Positions 43,974 to 51,794 of a stretch of DNA of 64,000 bases are shown here, piece by piece. Numbering within the stretch: position 1 is the stretch's first letter; every line of letters begins with the position of its first letter. Under the pieces are notes generated by a model that saw nothing but the letters and a program-made list of their open reading frames with translations, had not been told where the DNA came from and made no database searches. The DNA lies in NCBI GenBank assembly GCA_024234395.1, contig JACKOH010000002.1, positions 1,426,001 to 1,490,000 on the forward strand, given 5' to 3'. Source of the stretch: Pseudomonadales bacterium (lineage in GTDB: Bacteria; Pseudomonadota; Gammaproteobacteria; Pseudomonadales; Pseudohongiellaceae). The position numbers and the translations under genes are program-made.

Positions 43974-45173
43974 TTAAGAATTACCTAATAATTCCGGCCA
44001 GTGCTCAGCGATCAGTGCCAGCGTCAGTTGCTCACCTCGCTTGCTAAGCTTATCGATCCATTCATCTGACATAGCTGAGAAATCTGTCGGGTAGTCGTAT
44101 GTGTCCTCTCGAGTAACAAGGTCGTCAGGCGGGTATTTAAGACGCTGGTCGTTTTGACCAAGATAAGGAAGCAATACATGCTTGAGGCGGCCCGATCCAT
44201 GGAGATCAAACAACCTCTTCATCGTCGCGTTTTGCGCTCGATCGTGAACGCAAGCGAACGCACTCTTCAGCCTCGCAATCATAGATTGGCTGGGCGGATC
44301 GAATCGCGATCCGTAACCCGCTCTACAACATATTATTGAGTCGATATCTGAAACATTGAGACTGATGGACGGGTCGCGATCTGGCCACAGTGGCGCGAGC
44401 CCAAGGTTGTCGTAGATCCCTCCGTCCGTCAGCGTCACGCGCTCAACTCGCCGAGTTCCATCCTTCTTGTTAAATGCCAGATTTTCATCGATGGCAGGAA
44501 GTAGCAGAGGATAGGAAGCGGAAGCGGTGACAGCATGACCTATCGAAATATCATTACTAGCGCACTCCCCTAATCGCCATGATCCAGAAGAATTTGCTGA
44601 GAAGTAGAACGCCGACCCCGTGCGCAGGTCAGCGGCATTCACGATCAACAGCGGCCCACTGACAGATAGATCCGATAAACGCTTGCCGCAAAAGACATCC
44701 TCATCCAGCGTACGCCTGAGGATCGTCGTTCGGCTCGCAAACCGCATCAGCGGTGCATGAATGCGGTCGAAAAGCCTGTTAGGGCGCTTATCAGCAGGAA
44801 AAAGACGCGATATCGCCCAGAGCAAGACGGACAATGCAAACACTAGCGTATTGACCACCGCGAGTACGAGCCAGCAATACGCAGCTCGTACACCTTCAGA
44901 CGTTGTCAAAGCTTTACGGATAGACGGTTTCACAAGTCCCTGCGAGAGCAGGCGACGCACCCTGTCCTCGAAAGTCGTGAAGGAATCCTGGTGCAATGCA
45001 TACAATGCACCCACAACACTTCCTCCTGATACCGTCGATATCACTTTTACGCGGTCCAGAATGCCTTTTTGATCAAGGGCACGAAGGCACCCGAGGTGGA
45101 AGGCAATTGCACGTGATCCACCACCGGAAAGCGCCAAGCCGATACGTGGCTCGTCAGTGGCCTCCTGCGTCAT
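43974..45173 (-). CDS. patatin-like phospholipase, predicted membrane-damaging effector
   Basis: 399 residues. Patatin/cPLA2-type Ser-Asp hydrolase: oxyanion loop LALSGGGSRAIAFHLG (residues 13-28), nucleophile elbow ISTVSGGSVVGALYA (Ser49 likely), catalytic Asp249 in LTDGGIYDNLGL. Unusual: a strong membrane helix at residues 99-123 (YCWLVLAVVNTLVFALSVLLWA) between nucleophile and Asp, suggesting a membrane-embedded enzyme. In CBASS, patatin effectors (CapV) degrade the inner membrane on activation. It is the third gene of an operon: its ATG overlaps the stop of the E2-E1-JAB gene (ATGA). All catalytic residues are present. No nucleotide-sensing domain is recognisable. Confidence 0.85.
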   Translation of the reverse strand: MTQEATDEPRIGLALSGGGSRAIAFHLGCLRALDQKGILDRVKVISTVSGGSVVGALYALHQDSFTTFEDRVRRLLSQGLVKPSIRKALTTSEGVRAAYCWLVLAVVNTLVFALSVLLWAISRLFPADKRPNRLFDRIHAPLMRFASRTTILRRTLDEDVFCGKRLSDLSVSGPLLIVNAADLRTGSAFYFSANSSGSWRLGECASNDISIGHAVTASASYPLLLPAIDENLAFNKKDGTRRVERVTLTDGGIYDNLGLAPLWPDRDPSISLNVSDIDSIICCRAGYGSRFDPPSQSMIARLKSAFACVHDRAQNATMKRLFDLHGSGRLKHVLLPYLGQNDQRLKYPPDDLVTREDTYDYPTDFSAMSDEWIDKLSKRGEQLTLALIAEHWPELLGNS

Positions 45174-47458
45174 GGGCTGTACCCTGCTATTTCAGGAGCA
45201 TCAGCGTTATCGGCAACCATATTGGCCAGAATGATGCTGTAGCTATGGTCACCGGCAATGAGCATAAGAGCAGGCAACGTGTCCATATCAAAGAGCGCCG
45301 CAAGCCAGTCAATCTGGAGGAGGTCAGTGCGGCTTGGGACCGGCGCAACCCGAGGAGGATGGGAGTGCCACTCTCCAACATAGCGGACCTGTCCGCGCGT
45401 TTCCTCGAAGGTACGATCAATGTGCTCCTGCACCCCCGCTGTGCCTCGCACAAAGCCCGTTGAAGTTTGTTCACTGTCGGGCGGAGCAGAACCACCGTGC
45501 ACAATGTGTATGCGTTTCCCTGGTATGTCTACCACACCGAATAAAATACCACCGGTCTCGTTCGGCAGACAGTCGGCCCGCTTCGCCATGATTCCTTCAA
45601 CCACGCCAGCATCAACAGTAACTTCCCAGCCGGCCACCTCCTGCCGGGAAACATGCGAGGGAGAGAAAATATGAGTGTCTACGTTACCCTCCTCGCCCAT
45701 TGACCAGACTTGAATGACTCCCTCCGGAACATCAATGGCGTTTGTCAGGCCACCTGCAATCAGGCCGCTGAGCACCATAATGCGGGATTCGGGGATAATG
45801 TTTGTGACAGCACGGCATGCCCCGGTGTAAACGAAAGTATCTTCTGGCGAAACAAGGTGGCCTGTCAGTCGCTCTTCATGGGTAACTAGTCCGAGATACT
45901 GTGCTTCAAGATCACGAAGGGTACAAGAACGGTCGGCAGGCTCGACGAGAAGCACAGCCCCGTCGCCTGATGGGGTAAAAAAGATACTTACCCTCCGCGC
46001 CGAAGAACTATGATCTGATAGATGGCGCTCGGCGAGTACCGACGCAGTCGCATCGATAATGATGTCAGCGCCATTCAACGCCGCATCGATCTCAATTCGT
46101 AGGGGCTCTTCAGCAAAAAGGTTCGCAGGGATGGGCCGAGCATTATTAGCACAATCGTTCAAAACGTTATTGAGCGATGTTGCAACAAGGTTCGCCTTGT
46201 TGTTGGTCACATCATTGTTCCGACCCGTATGGCGACCAATATTGTGTGGTAGCAGGATGTCATCGTCGATCACGGTCCAGGAGAACCGGCCCTCGCGCAC
46301 AAGGCAACCAGCCACGTGCGAACCTATCGCACCTGCTCCGACCATCACAACTGTCCGGTCATCCACCGCTTTACGACCAGTCAATTGTGTTGCAAGTAAT
46401 TGGTCAAATTCATAATGGATCTCGGCGATTTGAACCGTGATTTTGTTCACCGCCTCCTGATCGGCCTCGATGATACCAACCGATCTCACAAAACCGACAG
46501 TTCCGGTGCTGCCGGGGACGTCTGGTATAGCTATACCAAGCGAAACAGCGATATCACCCGCAGATTGCTCAGTCATGTACGCACGCAGGTCAGTGCCTGG
46601 CTGTTGTTCGTGCCTGGGAGAAATAATCGGCATCTCTACGATCACAACAAACCGGGCCTGTAGTCTCCAGGCTTCACTCTCATTCAGCCAACCGGAAAGT
46701 TTGTCACGCAAGTCCTTGATGAGATCAATGCCACGCTCTTCCAGTATGGCAGCAAGACTACCCAGTGACGTGGGCGCGAATTGCATGCGCGTCATCTTCT
46801 CTGGAGAGACACAGTAAGCAACGGCACAGACAGGATCGACGTTCTCAGGGGAGCCAGTAAAATCCTGGAGGGGCATAACCCGGAGCGTTTTTTGATGGTC
46901 CGTGTTGTGCACCCCGACCAAGTCTTTTGACGCAGCATCCTCCAGCGTACTCCTTGAAATCAGAAAGCTGAGCGGGCTACCGGACAGCACAGGGTCAACC
47001 GGCTGCCTGGCGTCGTGTAGTTCTCCCCGAATTGCCCTGGAAAACCATGCCAGGACACGCTGAACAAGTTCGGCAGGTGTCCATGTCAGTCGCGCTTCCG
47101 CCCATGGCCTGTCGTCAATACAGATCACACGGGGTTCGCATTCAATGGTGAGTTGCTGATGGTCGGTATCCGGGAAATCAGCACGCAGCATATATACTCG
47201 CGGCATCTCACCGTGAATGTTGAACCGTACACCAATTCGCTCGCCGCGCTTGACATCGTAGGTGCTACGCTGCGGCCTCCCCGTCTGAAAATCGAGTACG
47301 ACAAGCTCCCAGCCTTCGCGGCAACGGACCTCGACGACACTGGCCACATGCTGCGCGTAGCGCTCGACAAAACTTACCAGAGCACGTGCATCTGCAGATT
47401 CCAGTTTCTCCTGGGCAACCGGATCACCGAACAAAGACAGGAAAAATCCAATATCCAT
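45170..47458 (-). CDS. E2-E1-JAB triple-domain ubiquitin-like conjugation/deconjugation protein
   Basis: 762 residues combining the activities of CBASS Cap2 (E2 plus E1) and Cap3 (JAB peptidase). E2-like domain (about 1-150): beta-rich core then VICIDD with the candidate catalytic Cys113, and W-x(9)-L helix TPAELVQRVLAWFSRAIRGELHD. E1/ThiF domain (about 350-600): GAGAIGSHVAGCL nucleotide loop (374-386), IDDDILLPHNIGRHTG with the D and R residues, and candidate catalytic Cys548 in YTGACRAVTNIIP. JAB domain (about 610-745): Glu634 in NETGGILFG and metal motif EWHSHPPRVAPVPSRTD (His698, His700, Ser709, Asp711). All three centres look intact. Start overlaps the MBL stop (TAATG), stop overlaps the patatin start. 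Confidence 0.87.
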   Translation of the reverse strand: MDIGFFLSLFGDPVAQEKLESADARALVSFVERYAQHVASVVEVRCREGWELVVLDFQTGRPQRSTYDVKRGERIGVRFNIHGEMPRVYMLRADFPDTDHQQLTIECEPRVICIDDRPWAEARLTWTPAELVQRVLAWFSRAIRGELHDARQPVDPVLSGSPLSFLISRSTLEDAASKDLVGVHNTDHQKTLRVMPLQDFTGSPENVDPVCAVAYCVSPEKMTRMQFAPTSLGSLAAILEERGIDLIKDLRDKLSGWLNESEAWRLQARFVVIVEMPIISPRHEQQPGTDLRAYMTEQSAGDIAVSLGIAIPDVPGSTGTVGFVRSVGIIEADQEAVNKITVQIAEIHYEFDQLLATQLTGRKAVDDRTVVMVGAGAIGSHVAGCLVREGRFSWTVIDDDILLPHNIGRHTGRNNDVTNNKANLVATSLNNVLNDCANNARPIPANLFAEEPLRIEIDAALNGADIIIDATASVLAERHLSDHSSSARRVSIFFTPSGDGAVLLVEPADRSCTLRDLEAQYLGLVTHEERLTGHLVSPEDTFVYTGACRAVTNIIPESRIMVLSGLIAGGLTNAIDVPEGVIQVWSMGEEGNVDTHIFSPSHVSRQEVAGWEVTVDAGVVEGIMAKRADCLPNETGGILFGVVDIPGKRIHIVHGGSAPPDSEQTSTGFVRGTAGVQEHIDRTFEETRGQVRYVGEWHSHPPRVAPVPSRTDLLQIDWLAALFDMDTLPALMLIAGDHSYSIILANMVADNADAPEIAGYSP

Positions 47459-48585
47459 TAACCTGCCCGCGGTGTGGAGGCTGCTGCGCTGCTACTCACC
47501 ATCGGTGCAGCGATCTCAAATCCGACGCCGAGCCCGGTTACTTTGTAGGCGAATGGCTTGGGTTTGTCCTTTGAGGGATGCTCCATGGTCACTGTGAACT
47601 CGCCGTCACACTCGCGGGAAATACGTTTGTGATAGTTGGCGGCCTGCCGATGAGGCGGCTGATCGTTGTCGTCATCGGCCCCATCCGCAGGAATTGGCAA
47701 CGAAGGAGAGACGATATAGCCACCTTGCTCCCGCAAATCCTCGAACAGAATCTTCACATCCGGGTCTGGTTCCGTCTCATTTACTCCACGATCAGGCCCC
47801 AGGGACTTATAGGAACAATGGTGGGGGAGCTTCATCACATCCCATCGCAAGCGGTCCTCATTACCGTGCTTGCGGGTCGTCTGAACAATCGCAGATAGCG
47901 TTTCGTAATCAACATCTGACCCAAGAAACAGCCGCGACTCGGAGTTACCCTCTACAAAGGTAACATGCATGACAATGGAATCTTCATTTCGGGACACTAC
48001 GGTGTTTTCGTCCTGCCTCCATGCGAATGGGCAATGAACGAAGAACTCCGTCCTCTCCATCCCGCTTTTCGAGTAACCGGGAACCAACTGGCCCGCATCC
48101 ACAATCAAGTGCTTGCGACTTTCATAATCAAGCCCCTCGTTCTCCATCCATTCCTTCAACCGCTCAGGGTAGGAGAACACGCGGATACCTTCACCCTCCT
48201 TTAACCGGTGCCGCGCTTCAGACCTGACGATACGGGCATCGTCCTTGAGGTTCTCTTCGAGAATCGCAGCGGCGGGCACCCATAGTTCCTTTATCTTGAC
48301 GCGGTCTTCGTCCTGGTACTTATCCGCGTGTTCCAACCAAAAAAAGTCACCGAACCCACCGCAATGATCGCGATCTGTGTGGGTTATACAGACAGCATCA
48401 AAATAGTCTCGCCCTGACTTGTTAAGGTCTTCCCGGAGTTGCTCTGGCAGATCACAGCGTTTGTCATCCCCGTTCTCAGCATCGCCCATATCGGCGAAGT
48501 CGATCAAAATTTTGCGGTCATCGTTGAGGTCGATCCGCAATGTGTCGGCATTTCCCAATGGAAAGCATTGAATTCGTGCTGTCAT
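47458..48585 (-). CDS. ComEC-type metallo-beta-lactamase-fold protein, first gene of the conjugation operon
   Basis: 375-residue soluble MBL hydrolase. Seen: metal motif THTDRDHCGG (His69, Asp71, Asp73, His74; the HxDxDH form of ComEC/Rec2 proteins), LFLGSDVDYE (Asp224) and MKLPHHCSYKS (His255-His256, matching the HHGS motif of ComEC). Such domains are mostly nucleases or phosphodiesterases; no substrate can be named. The C-terminal 20 residues are Ser/Ala/Pro-rich and end in PRAG, a free C-terminal Gly after a flexible tail. Good ribosome site AAAGGAG; promoter TTGACA-17-TTTAAT upstream. It occupies the place of the CD-NTase in type II CBASS operons. Confidence 0.85.
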   Translation of the reverse strand: MTARIQCFPLGNADTLRIDLNDDRKILIDFADMGDAENGDDKRCDLPEQLREDLNKSGRDYFDAVCITHTDRDHCGGFGDFFWLEHADKYQDEDRVKIKELWVPAAAILEENLKDDARIVRSEARHRLKEGEGIRVFSYPERLKEWMENEGLDYESRKHLIVDAGQLVPGYSKSGMERTEFFVHCPFAWRQDENTVVSRNEDSIVMHVTFVEGNSESRLFLGSDVDYETLSAIVQTTRKHGNEDRLRWDVMKLPHHCSYKSLGPDRGVNETEPDPDVKILFEDLREQGGYIVSPSLPIPADGADDDNDQPPHRQAANYHKRISRECDGEFTVTMEHPSKDKPKPFAYKVTGLGVGFEIAAPMVSSSAAASTPRAG

Positions 48586-48665
48586 AACCCGCTCCTTTTG
48601 GTACGCCGCAATTTTGCATCAGACGACTGCCCTGCAATGGCAGTCGCTTCCGCAGCGTCACAGTT

Positions 48666-48694
48666 ATTAAAAATGAATAATCCCAATGTGTCAA
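48666..48694 (-). promoter_or_regulatory. promoter of the MBL/E2-E1-JAB/patatin operon
   Basis: On the reverse strand a perfect -35 TTGACA (48,694-48,689) is followed after 17 bases by TTTAAT (48,671-48,666). This gives a transcription start near 48,659 and a leader of about 70 bases before the MBL ATG at 48,585. Confidence 0.65.
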
Positions 48695-48699
48695 CTATA

Positions 48700-48772
48700 C
48701 AAACTAACATTATGTTTATATACTAAACATATGTTTGTTATATTGACAATATGTATGTTTGTGACATATCGT
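48700..48772 (+). promoter_or_regulatory. divergent operator/promoter of the XRE regulator gene
   Basis: AT-rich region with a perfect 12-bp palindrome AAACATATGTTT (48,725-48,736) and further ATGTTT half-sites at 48,712-48,717 and 48,755-48,760. A forward -35 TTGACA lies at 48,743-48,748, with a weak -10 TATCGT at 48,767. The predicted start of transcription then falls on or next to the XRE ATG (possibly leaderless). The sites lie between both divergent promoters, so the XRE protein may control both. Confidence 0.6.
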
Positions 48773-48778
48773 TGCCGT

Positions 48779-49105
48779 ATGAGCGACACCTCCTCCGGTC
48801 CCCTCTACCAGGCGTTTGGGGACCTCGTACAGATGCATAGAAAACGTACCCAAGGGATGACCCAGCAGAAATTGGGCAATCTTGTTGGGCTATCGCGCAC
48901 ATCAATCACCAATATTGAAAAAGGTCGACAACACGTCTCCTTGCATCACCTCTACGCGATAGCAGGGGCGCTGGAAGTGAGTCCGGAGGCCCTGCTTCCG
49001 TCATTCTCGGCCTCGGAGGAGCATTCCAGCATTATGGACAAGCTACCTCCGGGAACAGACCCAAAAGTGAGGGAGTGGGCTGGGAAACTAATCAGACAAC
49101 GATAA
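48779..49105 (+). CDS. XRE-family transcriptional regulator
   Basis: 108 residues; helix-turn-helix of the Cro/C1 type, FGDLVQMHRKRTQGMTQQKLGNLVGLSRTSITNIEKGRQHVSLHHLYAIAGALEV at about residues 12-66, plus a short tail. Start MSDTSSGPLY at 48,779; a frame-open upstream extension runs through the operator and is rejected. Next gene, 15 bases downstream, is an ImmA/IrrE peptidase: the two form the classical repressor plus anti-repressor-protease pair (as ImmR/ImmA). Divergent to the MBL operon. Confidence 0.85.
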   Translation: MSDTSSGPLYQAFGDLVQMHRKRTQGMTQQKLGNLVGLSRTSITNIEKGRQHVSLHHLYAIAGALEVSPEALLPSFSASEEHSSIMDKLPPGTDPKVREWAGKLIRQR

Positions 49106-49120
49106 TAAAAGGGTAAGAGC

Positions 49121-49651
49121 ATGCGAAAGGCAAAGACAGCAGAGAAATTAAGAGACAAAGCAACGGAACTGTTGGACCGGTGTAAGGTCTATGAACCTCC
49201 CGTTCCCGTGGATCTCATTGCTAAATCTCTGGGCGCTAAAATTCGCCTCTCTCCATTCGAGGGTGAACTTGCTGGGATGCTTATTCGTGGTCAAGACGAA
49301 GACACTGTTATTGGGGTGAATTCGCTTCATCATATTAACAGGCAGCGTTTTACTATCGCTCATGAGTGTGGCCACCTTTTATTGCACAAAGGAGAAGTTC
49401 ATATCGATCAGAGCTTTCGAGTGAATAGGCGCGATGAAGTTTCAGCGCAAGCAATAGATCCTGAAGAGATTGAGGCTAATCGATTTGCTGCTGAATTGTT
49501 GATGCCTTATGAGATGATTAAGAAAGATCTAATAGATTTTGAAATCGACATGGAGAGCGAAGACGAATTGAAGGAATTGGCTGATCGCTATGAGGTCAGT
49601 CTTCAAGCGATGACTCATCGCGTAACAAACTTATTGACAGATTTTTTCTAG
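49121..49651 (+). CDS. ImmA/IrrE-family metallopeptidase
   Basis: 176 residues with zinc peptidase motif FTIAHECGHLLLH (HExxH-like: H-E-C-G-H at about residues 84-88) and downstream acidic ligand region EEIEANRFAAELLMP (E at about 125). By family it cleaves a partner XRE repressor when activated by a signal (for ICEBs1 ImmA, DNA damage or cell-cell signals). Paired with the XRE gene directly upstream; likely derepresses the divergent operon. Confidence 0.85.
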   Translation: MRKAKTAEKLRDKATELLDRCKVYEPPVPVDLIAKSLGAKIRLSPFEGELAGMLIRGQDEDTVIGVNSLHHINRQRFTIAHECGHLLLHKGEVHIDQSFRVNRRDEVSAQAIDPEEIEANRFAAELLMPYEMIKKDLIDFEIDMESEDELKELADRYEVSLQAMTHRVTNLLTDFF

Positions 49652-49772
49652 ATTCATCTTGTCGTTTGACTTGTAGATTTTGTTGTTAACAGACTTTAGA
49701 ACTTCAATTTTACTTAAGTGTGTATTTTGAAACCGCCTCGCACTAATTATAAAACGAAAAAGGAGGTCTTAT

Positions 49773-50657
49773 ATGCAGCTTGAATTAGATGCAGAATTCA
49801 AAGGCCACAGGACAATCTCGCCTTTCCGTGAGCTGGGTGCATACGAAACCTTGTGGAAAGATTCAAAAGCGAACTTTAAAACCATCGCTGAAAAATTTGC
49901 GGACAAGCCCGGTGCCGTTCCTTCGGATTTCGTCTCGCATGAAGAAGCCGATACGAATGCGGAATATGTTTTCGAAAAGCTGCATGCTGGTGTTACCAAA
50001 TTTGGCGTACGCGTTCATGGAGCTGCTGAATATCCGGAAAAGCTTAGGGATGCGCGCCACCCGATAGAACTTCTTTACTACCAGGGCTGGTGGGATCTAG
50101 TGAATTCAAAGAGTGTTGCGGTGGTTGGAACGCGAAACCCAACAGAAGAAGGACAAGCGAGAACTCGCAAACTTGTTAAAGCGCTCGTTGCTGATGATTA
50201 CACTATCGTCTCAGGGTTGGCCAAAGGCGTTGATACCATCACTCACACCACGGCGATGGAGCAAGGTGGGCGGACGATTGCGGTTATCGGAACGCCGTTG
50301 TCTCACACTTATCCAAAGGACAACATCGATCTTCAAAAGGAAATTGCTAATAATTTCCTATTGATCAGCCAGGTTCCCGTCATTCGCTATGAAAGCCAGG
50401 ATTACCGATATAACAGGCTATTCTTCCCAGAGCGGAATAAGACAATGTCAGCGCTAACTGAGGCAACGATTATCGTCGAAGCCGGTGAGACTTCCGGGAC
50501 ACTCATTCAGGCGCGAGCAGCCCTGGAGCAAGGGCGGAAGCTATTCATTCTTGATAGCTGTTTTAAAAACAAGAATCTGACCTGGCCAGCACGATTTGCG
50601 GAAAAAGGCGCTATTCGCGTAAGGGACTATGATGACATCCGGAACGCCTTTTCCTAG
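49773..50657 (+). CDS. DprA/SMF-like (SLOG) protein of a defence-type pair
   Basis: 294 residues. N-terminal 110 residues unknown; then a DprA-type Rossmann (SLOG) domain: KSVAVVGTRNPTEEGQAR (114-130), IVSGLAKGVDTITHTTAM, FFPERNKTMSALTEATIIVEAGETSGTLIQARAALEQGRKLFIL. In competence DprA this fold loads RecA on ssDNA; in SLOG proteins of conflict systems it binds nucleotide ligands. No C-terminal winged helix of canonical DprA. Strong AAAGGAGG start. Overlaps the PRTase gene by 29 bases. More AT-rich than the ICE backbone. Confidence 0.82.
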   Translation: MQLELDAEFKGHRTISPFRELGAYETLWKDSKANFKTIAEKFADKPGAVPSDFVSHEEADTNAEYVFEKLHAGVTKFGVRVHGAAEYPEKLRDARHPIELLYYQGWWDLVNSKSVAVVGTRNPTEEGQARTRKLVKALVADDYTIVSGLAKGVDTITHTTAMEQGGRTIAVIGTPLSHTYPKDNIDLQKEIANNFLLISQVPVIRYESQDYRYNRLFFPERNKTMSALTEATIIVEAGETSGTLIQARAALEQGRKLFILDSCFKNKNLTWPARFAEKGAIRVRDYDDIRNAFS

Positions 50658-51306
50658 TAATCTCACCGAAATTGACCAACTCACACGCTCTGATCATTCA
50701 TATTTGAATGAAGAGGATCAGTGCTATTTCCTTGGAGAGTACACAGCTCGCCAAAGCTACTCTTACAGCGATACTAATAGCCTCATTATGAACTTAAAAA
50801 AGAAAATGGATCGCCGCAATGAATATGAATGGAGGTACAAAACTAGAGATATAACGAGGGCCGGAACAGCTCTCGGAAATGCCCTACATCCGGAATGGCT
50901 GAACACGGCCGCCTTCGTACCAATTCCACCTTCTAAAGCAAAGCACGATCCAATGTATGATGACCGTATGAGTCAGGTAATTGCAGCAATGAGACCTCAA
51001 AATCCTGTTGATTGCCGCGAGCTCATTATTCAAACGACAAGCACCGATGCTGCGCATGAAAGTGACAACCGCCCCTCTCCGAGAGATATACTACGACTGT
51101 ACGAACTTGATCATTCGCTCATTGAGCCTCGTCCGCTAAAAATTGTAATTTGCGATGATGTCCTTACGACTGGTGCGCACTTCAAAGCGGCGAAAACAAT
51201 TTTGACACAAGAGTTTCCAGACGCCGTAATCATCGGTTGTTTCATCGCAAGAAGAGTGCCTGAAGCTGTCGATGTGGAAAATTTTATAGAAGACTGGGAT
51301 GACTAA
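50629..51306 (+). CDS. ComF-like phosphoribosyltransferase partner of the DprA-like protein
   Basis: 225 residues. PRPP-binding loop LKIVICDDVLTTGAHFKAAKTIL near residue 175 (type I PRTase DD-x-x-x-T-G) and FVPIPPSKAKHDPMYDDRM (a ComF-like block, here residues 96-114). It overlaps the DprA-like gene by 29 bases, so the pair is translationally coupled. DprA-like plus PRTase pairs are known from computational surveys of SLOG-type nucleotide-centred conflict systems; a phage-defence role is likely but not shown here. Confidence 0.8.
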   Translation: MMTSGTPFPSNLTEIDQLTRSDHSYLNEEDQCYFLGEYTARQSYSYSDTNSLIMNLKKKMDRRNEYEWRYKTRDITRAGTALGNALHPEWLNTAAFVPIPPSKAKHDPMYDDRMSQVIAAMRPQNPVDCRELIIQTTSTDAAHESDNRPSPRDILRLYELDHSLIEPRPLKIVICDDVLTTGAHFKAAKTILTQEFPDAVIIGCFIARRVPEAVDVENFIEDWDD

Positions 51307-51554
51307 TGCAGAGGCCAGCCCCGAGAAGATCTAGGGCTGTTGGGTTGGATGCTATTAACCAGGCGCTACCGTGGGAAGTCTCCCTTTACCTATTCTGGCA
51401 GCATGCGCTATTTCTATTTAGAGTACTTTGAGTGCTGACAAGTTAACTGGATATCTGCCATGATTGTGACATGAAATCCAGCAAAATGTACAAACGACAT
51501 CCTTTTCCTTCCGAAATAATTCAGTACGCTGTGGCTGTATTTTCGATGTTGAAT

Positions 51555-51690
51555 TGCATGCTCGATTGACCCCTCTCGGCCATATTTGCATTGAAAAGTT
51601 GACCCCTACACACCGCTAATTTCACGCGATGGAAGTCTGATTCACGGGTGAAAATTAAATGCAATTACTGGGTCAAAATTCGCTGCAAAT
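51555..51690. repeat. IS-end remnant related to the 13.3-kb and 54.1-kb repeats
   Basis: Gene-free stretch (51,307-51,794) between PRTase and Fic genes. It holds two TTGACCCC motifs (about 51,575 and 51,600) and, at 51,646-51,690, GGGTGAAAATTAAATGCAAT followed by TACTGGGTCAAAATTC, which is the reverse complement of the left end of the repeats at 13,262 and 54,054 with some changes. Confidence 0.5.
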
Positions 51691-51794
51691 CGAAAGTTTT
51701 AGTGGTTAGATATACCGATTCGGGATTGGAAATAGGCTATGAGCCAGTTTACGATTCTGTTTGGCGACAGAGCAATGCTATGGCCAACCGCCAT

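Noticed and set aside
43974..48585. Calling the operon a standard type II CBASS
   Set aside because: No CD-NTase (no G-S plus D-x-D nucleotidyltransferase pattern) is visible in or next to the operon; the first gene is clearly of the MBL fold.
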